This document shows, piece by piece, positions 45,437-57,331 of a stretch of DNA of 64,000 nt. The DNA is from Poa pratensis (lineage: Eukaryota; Streptophyta; Magnoliopsida; Poales; Poaceae), in the NCBI GenBank assembly GCA_947311845.1, contig CAMZMU010000034.1, positions 91,205,263-91,269,262 on the forward strand, in the 5' to 3' direction. The translations under genes and the position numbers were made by a program. The notes under the pieces are model-generated. The model ran no database searches. It saw nothing but the letters and a program-made list of their open reading frames with translations, and had not been told where the DNA came from. The first letter of the stretch is position 1, and every line of letters starts with the position of its first letter.

Positions 45437-48400
45437 TGTAACAGCCCAAAGTTGTGAACCTCAAAAACCTGAGTAAAATTTTCACTTTTTCATTCCATGC
45501 ATGCATCATTGCATCAATCTTAAATTGCTAAACAACACACTATTTGTTTTGGGCAAGATTGAAAACTAAGGTGCCAAACTTGCTACAACAAATTCCACAA
45601 CAAGGAAGACACTCAAACGTGCAAAACAAAGGTACTTTGACAATTCAAATTTGTCAAGGAAGTTCCAAGAGTTAGAAAATGATATTTTGCAATTGCTCTA
45701 AATTTTCCAAAGGAACAACATTTTCAATTTAGCAAATGCCATAAACTAACCCAATGAACAAAAGTTGCTCAAAACATTTTATTCTGAAGTCCCAAATTTT
45801 GTGTAGCTTCTACTCAATATGGGGAGGCTCCCCAAATTTTCTCAGATTTTAATAAAATATTTAAGTGCCTCCAATAAATCCCTAGAGCCACTGATTTTTA
45901 AAAAGAAACAGCAGAAGGACCCGTTTGTCAGGAACTTAAAAGTTCCAGGGGCCTCTTTGTAAAACCTTCTTTCCTCTCCCCTGTAGCGACCGAGCGCAGT
46001 GCTCGCGCCGCACCGCCGTGCGCGCGCCCGGGCCCCCTGCTCTCCTCTGCCTGCAAGGAGGAGAAGAAGAGCACGCACGCGAGCCCCCACCTGCTCCATT
46101 TCTTCCCCTGCCTCTCCCTCTGTTTCCCTCGCCATGGCCGGCGCACCGCCCGAGCACGCCGTGCTCGTCTCCGCCGTCTGAGTAGCCCCGCGTAAATCGA
46201 GCACCGCCACCCGCTCCGCCTCGCCGTGCTGCTCCTCCGCGTAGAAGGAATCGGTGGGAAACGCAGAGAATCGCCGCCGCCGTTCGATCTCGTCCCCGAC
46301 GCCGCTTCGCCGGACGATTTTGTCGCCGCCACGCCATCCCCTACCTCGCCGTTGCCGTGCTCGTGTTCCTGGTGAGCTCACCGTGCCAATGCCCCTCCTC
46401 CCTCTCCCTCTCCCACACGGGTTCCCGCTCCACCTCGCCGTAGCCGCGCGCCGTCGTCGCCGTTCGTGTTCGTGCTCGACCGGTCGCAGAGCCGGCTTAG
46501 CCGGGCTGTGTGCCGTTTGGCTCGGGCCACTAACCGGCCTTGGGCCCGGACCTAACCGGGCCACGAGCCGGAGCTCTCTGCCGCCTGCCCGGCCTGCTAG
46601 CCGGCCCAGCCGGGCTGGAAACCGGCAGGACAGTTTTTTTGCTGCTTATGTTTTTCTTATTTCTCTCCGATAGCATATGTTCCCCGCTACTCCCTCGCGA
46701 CTCTAGGGTTATCGAAACTCGATGATTCCTTCGAGTTCCATCGCCCACGCTAGAACTCGACTATTTATTATTATTGTTGTTGAAAGTATTTAAAATAATT
46801 AAAAGTAAACAATTAAAAAGAGGAATTTATAAAAACAATAACTTTTCATCGGGACCTCCGAAAAATGTGTTCTTCATATCGAAATGCTCAGAAAAATGTG
46901 CACTAACCATTAGCGTCACTTGCATGCATGTTTACATGAGCTTAGCACAGGAAAACATTAAAAACAAAGGTAGAGCTGTATTTCTCTCTTGATTAATAAT
47001 TACTCTGGTACCCCAGATGACTTAGTAGCTCTTGCTATAATAATTCCATTACATTAAAATGTCATGTCATCATGTGGTTGTGCATTGCATTGTGAAGCTT
47101 GTGTGGTGATTGATTTGTTTCTTCCGTTGTTATGTCTCGATAGATCAAGCAGCCGGGGTTACTCCACAATACCCCGAGGATCCGTACTACCAGTACCCTG
47201 AACAAGGCAAGCGTAATCCCCCCCTCTGAGCATGTCTTATCCTATTTTCCGCAAATATTTTCTCCACTATAATATTGCATGCGGTTCCAAATGTCAATTT
47301 GCTTGGATTAGAGTATCCTATAGTTGCATTAAGATTCCGATGCCAATTACCTGTTTTCCCTCCTATTATCCATAGGTTTGTATTGTTGGCCTGAGCTATT
47401 TAATTATGTTATGTTGTTGCTTAGCCATGCTTAGTTAAATGCTTAGCCGTCGATGGATGGTTCATGTTGGAAACAGGTGATGAGATAAATGGTTGATGGT
47501 GGAGAATTGTGGTGACAGGTAATAAGATGTTTAAAGGTGGGGATGAGAGGCCACTTGGTATGGTGGTGTTTTGTCTCACTCTCGCCGCCTAGGTGCGAGT
47601 TCTTTACCTCTGGAACCAAGAATGAGCGCGCTTCCTTTCGGTGGGGTATATGGAGCCCTCGTCGATCGACTAACTTGGGCGGGACTAGCCAGGGTCCTCT
47701 AGTTTGAGCTTCCATTTGCGCGTGCGTTGAGATGGTGGCTAAGACAGAAATGAGGATGGTGGTGTTAGGAAAATGAGTGGCCACGGGGCAGGCTGTTGGA
47801 TCCGCTGCCCGTCCTCACTGATGATCCTGGGTTAGTCTTTAACAAGGTAAAGGTTGTAACCGCTCCCACTCAGCCGGCTTTCCCCGGAAGAGAGCTACGT
47901 GTAGGCAATGAGCCGGGCGGTACCGAAGGTAAACACAGTGCACCCCTGCAGGGTTAAATCTTTTCGAAAAGCCGTGTCCACGGTTACGGACAACTTGGGA
48001 AAGGACGATAAGATCATAGAATAACTATAACGGAATGATTAAAAACTGGGTACTAGAGGTACCACTCACGAATGCAAGGTTGACTTCCTCGAGGGTGATT
48101 CGGGGAGGTGCCTTTGATGAACAGGTACAGTGGTTGATGATGGTAAATGTTGAGAAGGGTGATCAAAGACAAGAGTACTTCTTATCTCTTTTAAAAATAC
48201 TCTGAATAGTCGATGCCATTGAGTTATGTTTTTATAAACAAAATCAGCTTTATGCAAACAGCCATAAAACCTTGAAAGCCTCATCGAGCTAAAGCTCTAT
48301 ATATAATCTTGCGAGTTCGTCGAACTCAACGTCGTTTGTTTTGTTTCAGAGGAGGACTTCACCGACCTCGAAGGTGGGTTCTTTGTGAACGTCGACGAGT

Positions 48401-48837
48401 AGTCTGGGTTCCCAGGTGGCAGCTTGGGACATCCCGGGACAGCTGGCGCTGTGATGTTTATTTGTAGGCCTCTTAGGCCATATTTTGGATCTTGTTGTTT
48501 AGAACAACCTAATTCGCTTCCGCTTGTTGTAATGTTGGGTCTGTGACCTCTGGTTGTAATTTGCTATCTTTCTCTATTATAAGAGTTGAACTATAAAGCT
48601 TTGTGTCGTAGAGTCTGTGATGTGCCAGTTGTTCCACAAGTCTTGATCTCTCTATTATACATTGAGGGTTGTGCCTGTGTTAAGGCATCAATCGGGGAGT
48701 TGCGTTGCCGATGATTCATTCCGAGCAACGCCTGCCAAAGGTTTTGGCCGGGGATTGGTAAACCCGTAACCTCCGGTTGTATCGCTTAACCGGTGACACA
48801 CAGCATCACTGTATAACAGTCGGGTCGGGGCGCCACA
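45437..48837 (+). mobile_element. 3.4-kb solo LTR with 5-bp TSD
   Basis: Starts TGTAACAGCCCAAAG and ends GTCGGGGCGCCACA, with GTGTC on both sides (45432-45436 and 48838-48842). TG...CA ends, a 5-bp duplication and no internal retroviral domains identify a solo LTR left by recombination. A short non-autonomous element cannot be excluded. Its length is like that of large LARD- or gypsy-type LTRs of Triticeae. It holds a GC-rich exon-like block (45985-46620) and two mini-exons listed separately. Confidence 0.8.
47144..48402 (+). other. two phase-compatible mini-exons inside the solo LTR
   Basis: Segment 47144-47206 follows a TAG acceptor and ends in a GC donor of strong consensus (AAG then GCAAGC). 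Segment 48350-48402 follows TTTGTTTCAG and ends in TAG. Joined in frame they would end an acidic peptide: PQYPEDPYYQYPEQ, then EEDFTDLEGGFFVNVDE and stop. Both use the same phase (one base left over). The first exon with a start codon was not found; it may lie in the GC-rich part at 46130-46700. The product is not recognised. Confidence 0.5.
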
Positions 48838-48842
48838 GTGTC

Positions 48843-49896
48843 CCACGAGTCCACACAGGAGTTCCAACGCTAGAGTATTCATAGTTCACCCGTGTTTCTT
48901 ACTGTCTTTTTATGGACTATATATTACACACCATGTCATGTCGGAATTTTGCACATTGCCAGCCTTGCAAATTTAGAAATACACAGCATAATGTATCTAT
49001 GTCGAATTCATAGGCCGTTAGAGGGAACCTCTTCACGATGATAGTTGGGTCATGACAATGTTGTCTGAGTTGACCATGCTATGTTGCAGGACATTCTTCC
49101 TCCTCGAGTGCATGCAGTCGATGCTACGTAGCATTCTCTTCCACCCTATAGATGTTGACGAGGAGTAGTCTTCAAAATCCAAAAAAATGTTATCCCAATG
49201 CGCACTCATCTATATGAAATAATTGACGTTGTTGGCATATTCTTGTAGAAATCATCACACAAAATAGAAAATAAAAATAAAAATAGCTTTAGACAATGCG
49301 TCGAACCCCCACGGGCGTCAATATGTTTAGTGGTTTGCTAGACCTGTCTTTTCAGCCATCCTCTAACATAGCAGCCTTTTTATAGATCCTCTTAGAATTT
49401 CAACGAGACCTAATAAATCATTGTGGGCAGTTAACACTTGACTACACAACATTTTAGAAAAAACTTCATATAAAGGCCAAAAAATCATGCAAAACATTAT
49501 AAAGTCCATATTTATACATGTATTTGACTTCACAATTTTGAATTGACATCACGTCTTTACACTCATGACTCCGCCACGGCAGTCACGCTATTTGGGATCA
49601 AAGTTTAATCGTCACATATATTCTTAAGATACGAATATTATCCACCAAATATAACATTCGTATAACATATTTTGTCTACATGTGGCCTGATTCATTTAGC
49701 CGTTATCAAAAAAAAAATTAGCAGGAAATTTGATGCGCTCAATATATTTAGCAGGATATGCACCGATTAATTTCAGCAGCGGCGCAGTCAAAACGTATCC
49801 AAGCAAAATCCGTCGTCTCCAGCTCACCGCATTCAAGGCTTCTTCCTTTTCCTCCCTTCCAAAGATCGTCGCATTCAAAGAGCCGGCCGAGCAGAG
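48843..49896. other. gene-free AT-rich DNA upstream of the MCTP locus
   Basis: No gene was found. The last ~150 bp (49750-49896) become CT-rich and probably belong to the original promoter or 5' UTR region of the MCTP gene, now separated from it by the Copia insertion. Confidence 0.45.
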
Positions 49897-49901
49897 TTTC
49901 G

Positions 49902-50139
49902 TGTTGGGAAACCGACCCGTACGTGACTCGTACGGGCCCACCCTTTCTTGGGTGGGGGGTTTTCCCTAGATTGGTCCTCAACCCTAGCCCCTCTCCCTCT
50001 TATATATACCCCATGTATTGTATGGAGAGAGACACACAATTGATAATAAAGACTACTTGTGCCATACCTTGCGTCCTTCGACTACTTCCTCTACGCTACG
50101 CAGCCTCGGGACCGGCCAGCCGGCAGAGGGTGCGTAACA
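49902..50139 (+). repeat. 5' LTR of the Copia element
   Basis: TGTTGGGAAA...GCGTAACA, 238 bp. It contains TATATATA at 50001-50008 and AATAAA at 50045-50050, the expected promoter and polyadenylation signals. A perfect hairpin can form from CCGTACGTGACTCGTACGG near the start. Confidence 0.95.
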
Positions 50140-51501
50140 CGTTATCAGCACGAAGCTCTCCGCCGAGCTGTCGTCGAGCCTTCCTCAAGCAGGCTCCCTG
50201 CACCGATCGCGAAGGTATAACCACAATCTGATCGCAAAAATGGATTCGCATCGCCTTTTCTTTTCCGTTTTTGCGTCTCTCGTAATCTTTAGATGTTACC
50301 TACGGTGTCGATTTCCCTCCCGAGAGTCGAGCTGACGAATACGTCGCCGACCAATGTCGATACTCTCGGATTCAAGGGGGATTTGATGACGGCACTGTAG
50401 GGAGTCGGTACGGACGTGATCCGGATGATCACGGTACCGCCGCGGCGCACCAGCTGTGCAACGCGCCGTCACGGTTCCGGATGAACACGACGAAGAAAAT
50501 TGACATTAGATGCGCCAGTGTAAAGGACGCCGTCGGCTGCCCAATGTAGAGCCGCTCGTCGTGTGTTGCATAGGTCGGCAAGCCGCCACGCAACGCACCG
50601 AGCCTGGCACTACGTGGCGCCGTCGTCGCACTTCCGCCCGGCGGCTGCCCAATGTAGAGCCGCTCGTTGTGTTCATAGGTCGGCAAGCCGCCACGCAACA
50701 CACCGAGCCTCGCACTACGTGGCGCCGTCGTCGCACTTACGACGCGCTCGTCGCAAGTCGGTCGCTGCGAGCCCTACTGGCCGCCGCCCCGACCGCTGCC
50801 GTGCTCGCCGCCCCGCTGACCCGTGCTCACCAGCCTCGGCCGCGCATAAACGCGCGAGGCCCTGCTGGCCACGATCGCCGGCCTCGCCAGCTGCGGCGGC
50901 CGCCGCCGGCCGAACGGCCATGCTAGCATGGCTAGCACGATCGATCGGATCGATCGGCCAGGATCGGCCATGCTGGGCCAGCTCGCTACCGGATGGGCTG
51001 TTTTAGGCCCATTAATGTGCAGCCTGAAAACAGAAAAATAATTTACAGCGGGCAGGTTGGGCTAGCGGTGGGTTTTGGCCTGGTTATTCGGCCCAGTTTT
51101 CGGCCTGCTGCCGTTACGGGCCGGACCGAATACGTGTCTGTGCGAAAATTTACATTTTTAGCATCTGTATACTTTTCCAGTTTTCTGTATATTTTTATTC
51201 CTGTTGAATAAATTATCTGTAAATTCCTGGAATAGTCTGTTTTTGCTGAATTTGTATATTACGGAAAATCATTTTTAGAGCCATTTTTCACGTTATGATT
51301 ACGCTTAGCATAATTTCTCTATGTACATGCTTTTATATCATGTTTTACTACAGTAATTAATTTTTTTTAATACTTAGTAGAGCAATTTTAAGCATGTCCT
51401 TTTAAATTTTGGAACGCCGTCTTATTGAATTTTTGTATCAACATCGCTTTATGCAATCGATTACCTGCTGTAATCTGATACTCTTTTTGCATAAATCGCA
51501 G

Positions 51502-52620
51502 ATGGCCGGAATCATGAACCGGGAGTTTGAGGAGTTGGCTCAGAACGGGCTGAACTACTTGACATGGGCCTCGGACGTTGAACTCGTCCTTGAGGGCCGG
51601 AAGCTTAAGGGAGCATTGGATGCGGGGACCCAGACGGCCCCCAGCAAAACCACTCCGGCGGAAAACGCCCAAGCACTGCATTTCCTCCGCCATCACATGT
51701 GTACTACGCTGAAACACGAGTACATGGCAGAACGGAGTGCTTCAGCCCTGTGGACCGCCCTCGAGGCACGGTTTGCTAGGCTGAAGTACACCATTAAGCC
51801 GCGGGCGGAGGCGGATTGGATGCGTCTGAGGTTTGCGGACTTCAAGACGGTGGGAGAATACAACTCAGCTTTACACCTGATATGTACTCAACTTGATCTC
51901 TGTGGCACCAAAACCACGGAGAGTCAGAAGATTGAGAAGACTCTCTCCACCTTCCATCCATCAGCTCTCCAGAGTGCGCGGAACTACCGCCAGGAGAACT
52001 TCACGCAGTATGCTCTGCTTATCGACGCCCTCCAGGTGGCTGAGGCGCAGGATGAGGTTCTCAAAAAGAACTTCAACTCGCAGCCTCTCGGAGGGGGTCC
52101 ACGTCAGGAAGTTTATGCCGGCGCCTACAAGGTGCGCCAGCCCAAGTTCAAGAAGCGTGGCAAGAAAGGCAAGAAGGGACCTAACCCTCCCCACCCGGCC
52201 AAGCAACATCAGGCGGGTCAGGGGGAGGCAAGGCCCCAGGATTGCTTCCGTTGCGGCTCCAAGACCCATTTCTCAAGGCAGTGTCGTGCCCCAAAGCACG
52301 TCGTGGACGCGTACAAGGCCAAGAAGGCGCGCGAGACGCACCTTGTCCAGGTGGAGGCACCACCGGCACCCGCATCGGGGCCAATGATGATCCCCACGCC
52401 CACCGCCGCGCCCATGGTGGCGCAGAGCGAGGCGCCTGTGGAGGCACATGTGGCGGTTCCCACGAACGCCAGCGTGTCCATGGAGGTTGCGCACACCGTG
52501 CCCCCTCCACCGCCACAGCTGGACATCGACTCTGCCGCGGCGATGCTCGCTAATGAAGAGAAGATGAGTGAGCTCGAGATTAGGGCTGAGGTGGATGGAT
52601 ACTTTGCGGAGTCCACCTAA
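51502..52620 (+). CDS. gag: Copia gag polyprotein with CCHC zinc knuckle
   Basis: 372 codons from the ATG that follows a CGCAG sequence, preferred over an upstream in-frame ATG that would add a non-gag-like leader. The first ~230 residues have the helical capsid pattern of plant Copia gag (UBN2-like), then a Lys-rich stretch. The CX2CX4HX4C knuckle (CFRCGSKTHFSRQC) is near residue 265, and an Ala/Pro/Val-rich tail follows. The product is the nucleocapsid/capsid precursor of the virus-like particle. It ends in its own stop codon 280 bp before pol, unlike the single gag-pol frame of many Copia elements. Confidence 0.9.
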   Translation: MAGIMNREFEELAQNGLNYLTWASDVELVLEGRKLKGALDAGTQTAPSKTTPAENAQALHFLRHHMCTTLKHEYMAERSASALWTALEARFARLKYTIKPRAEADWMRLRFADFKTVGEYNSALHLICTQLDLCGTKTTESQKIEKTLSTFHPSALQSARNYRQENFTQYALLIDALQVAEAQDEVLKKNFNSQPLGGGPRQEVYAGAYKVRQPKFKKRGKKGKKGPNPPHPAKQHQAGQGEARPQDCFRCGSKTHFSRQCRAPKHVVDAYKAKKARETHLVQVEAPPAPASGPMMIPTPTAAPMVAQSEAPVEAHVAVPTNASVSMEVAHTVPPPPPQLDIDSAAAMLANEEKMSELEIRAEVDGYFAEST

Positions 52621-52900
52621 ATTCCCCTCGTTTATTTCATGATTCCCTTATGGCAATAAATTTGATACACTTATTTCAATTTGGTTGTAAGCTCTATGAG
52701 AGCAAATAATATTTGTTTCACCAACATTTATTAGTTCATCGGCGATTGGATGAATTTGTTTTCATCATTTATTCCATCATTTAATAGAGATTATTGTGTT
52801 ATGTTCTGAAATATTTGTGCGTTTATGTATTAATGTAGCTTCTTCCTCGCTTCATTTTTATTAATTAGACGCTATATTTTAGAACACGTGTGGCGCCCGA
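52621..52900 (+). other. AT-rich gap between gag and pol
   Basis: 280 bp of AT-rich, non-coding sequence with stops in all three forward frames. It could be an intron that joins gag to pol, or a spacer with independent pol translation. No obvious frameshift signal was found. Confidence 0.5.
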
Positions 52901-55900
52901 ATGGAGGAAACGTGCCTTGCCGATAGCGGCACCACTAATACCATCTTGAGAGAAACAAAGTACTTTGAGTCCATTACTAAAATTGAGGGGAATATTACGA
53001 CGATCGCCGGATGCGGTCCGCATGTAGTTGGCTCCGGACGAGCAACTATCGTACTCCCCATGGGAACAACTTTGGTCATCAATGACGCATTGTTGTACCC
53101 AGAATCGACTCGTACTCTCTTAAGTTTCAAAGATATTCGTGTCAACGGTTTCCATATTGAGACCCATGATGATGTCAATGGTAAGGAATACCTACTCATC
53201 ACAAAGCACGACGAAAATGGTAAACATGTTGTCGAAAGGCTTCCTTCATTCGCTACAGGGTTGTACTACACCAAGATTGTAGCACCGCCTGTGTACACTA
53301 CCCTTAAAACTGTTTTTAGAAGCTCCGAACTTTTCAGCCTATGGCATGATCGGTTAGGCCATCCCGGTCTTAGAATGATGAGGAATATAATTAACAACTC
53401 GAATGGTCATACTGTTAATGTCAAAAATTTCCCGAATCCTGATGATTTCGTGTGCTCCGCATGCGCTACGGGGAAATTAATCATTAGACCATCCCCCCTA
53501 AAGGTGAAGGATGAAATCCCCGCGTTCTTGGAGCGTATCCAAGGGGACATATGCGGTCCTATTCAGCCCCTCTCGGGGCCGTTTAGGTACTTCATGGTGC
53601 TCATCGATGCTTCCTCTAAATGGTCCAATGTTAGCCTGCTGTCTACGAGGAACCATGCTTTTGCAAAGTTGATCTCACAGATCATACAAATGAGGAATAA
53701 ATTCCCTGATTATCGTATCAAGTCTATTCGAATGGACAATGCCGGTGAATTTACTTCCAAGGCGTTCGATGATTATTGCATGGCAACGGGAATCAAACTT
53801 GAGCACTCTGTACCGCACGTCCACACACAAAATGGACTTGCGGAGGCATTGATTAAAAGAATTAAATTCATTGCCAGACCGCTCCTTCAGGGTTGTAACT
53901 TACCAACTACATGTTGGGGTCACGCAGTGTTACACGCGGCCAACCTCATCAACTTTCGACCATCGGCCTACAACATCCACTCTCCTATGCAGCTTGCGCA
54001 AGGGTCGGCACCGAAAATTTCCCACCTTCGTAGGTTCGGTTGCCAGGTATATGTACCAATACCACCCCCTCAGCGATCAGCGATGGGACCGCTCCGTAAG
54101 TCGGGGATATACGTTGGTTATGAGACTGTGTCCATAATCAGGTTTCTGGACCCCGCGACAGGTGACTGTCATACGGCCCGTTTCGCTGATTGCATTTTTG
54201 ACGAGGATCTTTTCCCGACTTTAGGGGGAGATAATCAATCCCTTGATGATGAAAGTCGAGAAATCACGTGGCAAGCCACGGGGATCCACGCTCATGACCC
54301 GCGCACTGCTGAGTCAAATAGAGAAGTCCAAAAGATAATAGATTTGCATTCCCTAGCGAATCAACTGCCTGATCATTTCAGTGATCTAAAGACTGTGACA
54401 AAGTCGCATGTGCCTGCACGCAATGCACCGGAAAGGGTTGAAATACCAAAGAAAGATAAGGGTATACCCGCTCCCGCCCTTAGGCCTAAAAGGACGCGGA
54501 ATCCGGTTTCTCAAATCCCAAGTACTCGGGGACGCCCGAAGAAAAAGGACAAGAGAGATTTATCACAGCCTTCCCCTCAAGAGGGGAGCCAGTCGAGACC
54601 TGGCACAAGCACGGAAGTTTCAGTGCACGAAATTCCGGACTTGAATTTTCCTATATCGGAAATACCCAGCGAAGATGTGCGCGCACACATTGGAGCGGGA
54701 AAGCTAAAGGACCTTGCTCCTGGATTGGGAAATCCGGTGGAGGAAGGAAATGTGCCTGATGCACCCCATGACGAAATGGCCATTAACTATGTTAATTCTG
54801 GTGAGTCAATTAATCGAGCCATGGCAAATGTCGACATATATTTTGCCATTAAAATTGCCTCAATCATAGATCCTGACCCCGAGCCTAACACGCTTGCTGA
54901 TTGTAAGAAGAGGTCGGATTGGAAAGATTGGCAGAAGGCGATAACTGCCGAGTTAGTATCTCTTAACAAAAGAGAGGTGTTCGGACCTGTTTGTCTAACT
55001 CCTTCCCACATACGCCCTGTTGGCCACAAGTGGGTTTTTGTTCGAAAGAGAAACGAAAATAACGAGGTAGTACGGTACAAAGCAAGGCTCGTTGCTCAAG
55101 GTTTCTCTCAGCGACCAGGTGTCGATTTTGAGGAAACTTACTCACCTGTCATGGATGGAATTACCTTTAGATACTTGATCTCAATGGCAGTAAACTTGGA
55201 CTTGAACATGAAACTTATGGATGTTGTCACCGCTTACCTTTATGGTAACTTGGATTCAGACATATACATGAAGGTACCCGAAGGTATACCTGTTCCGAAC
55301 CAAGGTAGAGCAAATAGAAGTTTATACAGTGTTCAGCTTAAGAAGTCACTGTATGGACTCAAACAGTCGGGTAGGATGTGGTATAATCGTTTAAGCGATT
55401 TCCTTCATCAGAAGGGCTACACGAGCAATGAAGCTTGCCCATGTGTTTTTATACGGAGATCACAAGATGGTTTCTGTATTATCTCGGTGTATGTGGATGA
55501 TTTGAACATAATCGGTACACCTGAGGATATTGAGGAAGCGAGTTCCTACCTGATGTCGGAATTCGAGATGAAGGACTTAGGCAAAACCAAGTTCTGTCTA
55601 GGTCTGCAACTTGAGCATTCCCCTGCTGGGATCTTAATGCACCAGTCTACCTACACCCAGAAGGTGTTAGAAAGATTTGGATTTGATAAGGCATATCCTT
55701 CCAAGACCCCCATGATTGGGAGATCTTTGCAGCGGGACAAGGACCCGTTCAGGCCTAAGGAAGAGGGGGAAGAAGTTCTGGGACCAGAATTCCCCTACCT
55801 AAGTGCAATTGGCGCACTCATGTACCTCGCGAATTGTACACGGCCGGACATCGCGTTCGCCGTCAATTTGCTTGCTAGGTACAGCTCTGAGCCTACCAAT

Positions 55901-56520
55901 AGGCATTGGAAAGGCATCAAGGACGTCTTCCGATACCTCCAAGGGACCAAAGATCTTGGCTTGTTTTACCGGAGGAATCAAGACCTTTCACTTGTTGGAT
56001 ATGCTGATGCTGGGTACTTGTCAGACCCGCACACTGGCAAGTCTCAGACTGGATATGTTTTCCTTTGTGGTGGAACCGCAGTTTCCTGGAAATCGTCTAA
56101 GCAAACTTTGGTAACAACTCGACGAACCACTCGGAAATCATAGCACTGTATGAAGCATCACGAGAGTGTGTATGGCTTCGACGGATGATCGGCCACATCC
56201 AGCTGACATGTGGGCTGAACACCATCCAAACCCCAACTATTATCTATGAGGATAATGCCGCTTGTGTTGCACAAGTCCAGACGGGTTATGTGAAGAGCAA
56301 TCTCACAAAACATATCGACCCCAAATTCTTCTATGCACATGAATTGCAAAAGTCGAACGAAGTGAGAATCTTGCATACTAAGTCGTGTGAAAATCTTGCT
56401 GATTTGTTCACTAAATCATTACCAGCATCTTCCTTTGAGAGATGTGTTCGTGAAATGGGTATGATGAGACTTAGGGAGATGCAAGGTTCAGGGGGAGAAT
56501 CTTCACAAACTCATCGCTGA
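52901..56520 (+). pseudogene. pol: Copia pol polyprotein, frameshifted in RNase H
   Basis: The main frame runs 52901-56143 (1080 codons). It has the protease active site DSGTT near residue 7, and a GAG-pre-integrase zinc region (HDRLGHPG ... CSACATGK) near 150-190. Next come integrase with its acidic triad (DICGP, MDNAGEF, and Glu after QNGLA), then a variable linker. Reverse transcriptase follows with YVDD at 55490-55501, and then RNase H. Near 56115-56125 one base appears to be missing and the frame ends early at 56143. The rest of RNase H continues in another frame to 56520 with recognisable LTKHID and CENLADLFTK motifs. As sequenced the enzyme lacks the RNase H C-terminus. Confidence 0.9.
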
Positions 56521-56732
56521 AATCTCGATCCCGATGATTGAGTACTTGACTTGAAAGTTAAGTGAGTTGTACTCTTTTTCCCTTTAGTGAGTTTTATGAA
56601 GTTTCTCACATAAGGTTTTTAATGAGGCAATTCGTGCAACATGAGGATACATATACTATGCACTCTTTCTCCATATTTTTCCCGTTGGGTTTTCGGAGTT
56701 TTTGAGACATAGATAATACGAGTTGTCGGACC

Positions 56733-56741
56733 AAGGGGGAG
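56733..56741 (+). other. polypurine tract of the Copia element
   Basis: AAGGGGGAG immediately precedes the TG of the 3' LTR, as required for plus-strand DNA priming. Confidence 0.85.
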
Positions 56742-56979
56742 TGTTGGGAAACCGACCCGTACGTGACTCGTACGGGCCCACCCTTTCTTGGGTGGGGGGT
56801 TTTCCCCTAGATTGGTCCTCAACCCTAGCCCTCTCCCTCTTATATATACCCCATGTATTGTATGGAGAGAGACACACAATTGATAATAAAGACTACTTGT
56901 GCCATACCTTGCGTCCTTCGACTACTTCCTCTACGCTACGCAGCCTCAGGACCGGCCAGCCGGCAGAGGGTGCGTAACA
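56742..56979 (+). repeat. 3' LTR of the Copia element, upstream of the MCTP gene
   Basis: 238 bp, nearly identical to the 5' LTR (one substitution, two compensating 1-bp indels). Its TATATATA at 56841-56848 lies about 490 bp upstream of the MCTP start codon in the same orientation, so read-through or LTR-driven transcription into the gene is possible. Confidence 0.95.
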
Positions 56980-57145
56980 TTTCGAACGCGAAGCCAAGCG
57001 CAAACCCCAAACGCCAAAACCCCGCCTCAAAAACCACCCAAAGCGAAGCGCAGCAAAGGCAGAGGCAGAGCACCACTCCCTGACCCGAGCCACAGCCAGC
57101 CAGCCAGCACCGAGCAGAGCCTCTCCCCTCGCCCCATCGATTGCG

Positions 57146-57199
57146 ATGATGGAGATTCCACCACGCGCGCCTGCTTCCTCTACCTCGTTCCCCGCATAG
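57146..57199 (+). other. 17-codon upstream open reading frame in the MCTP leader
   Basis: ATG at 57146 opens a short frame that ends at TAG 57197-57199, about 130 nt before the main ATG. It lies in what is probably the MCTP 5' UTR and could reduce translation of the main frame. No peptide conservation can be judged here. Confidence 0.4.
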
Positions 57200-57331
57200 G
57201 CTCATAGCCCCGCTCTGTCACTTCTTTCCCCACTCAAATCAGCTGCAAGAACCCACATCCTCTGTTCTTTGAGCAAAGTTTGAATCTTCGCGAGAAAAAA
57301 ATCCGTTGGGCGTGGCCGCCGCGCCGGGAGG

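Larger units (their letters stand above)
49902..56979 (+). mobile_element. nearly intact Ty1/Copia LTR retrotransposon
   Basis: Two 238-bp LTRs flank gag and pol, with a TTTCG target duplication at 49897-49901 and 56980-56984. Directly after the 5' LTR is CGTTATCAGCACGA, the primer-binding-site context of many plant Copia elements. Directly before the 3' LTR is a polypurine tract (AAGGGGGAG at 56733-56741). Domain order protease, integrase, reverse transcriptase, RNase H is that of Copia. The LTRs differ by one substitution and two 1-bp indels, so insertion is recent. A frameshift in RNase H makes this copy non-autonomous as sequenced. Confidence 0.96.

Noticed and set aside
49758..50231. 157-codon frame across the Copia 5' LTR border
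   Set aside because: It crosses the insertion site and LTR boundary and has no gene-like features.
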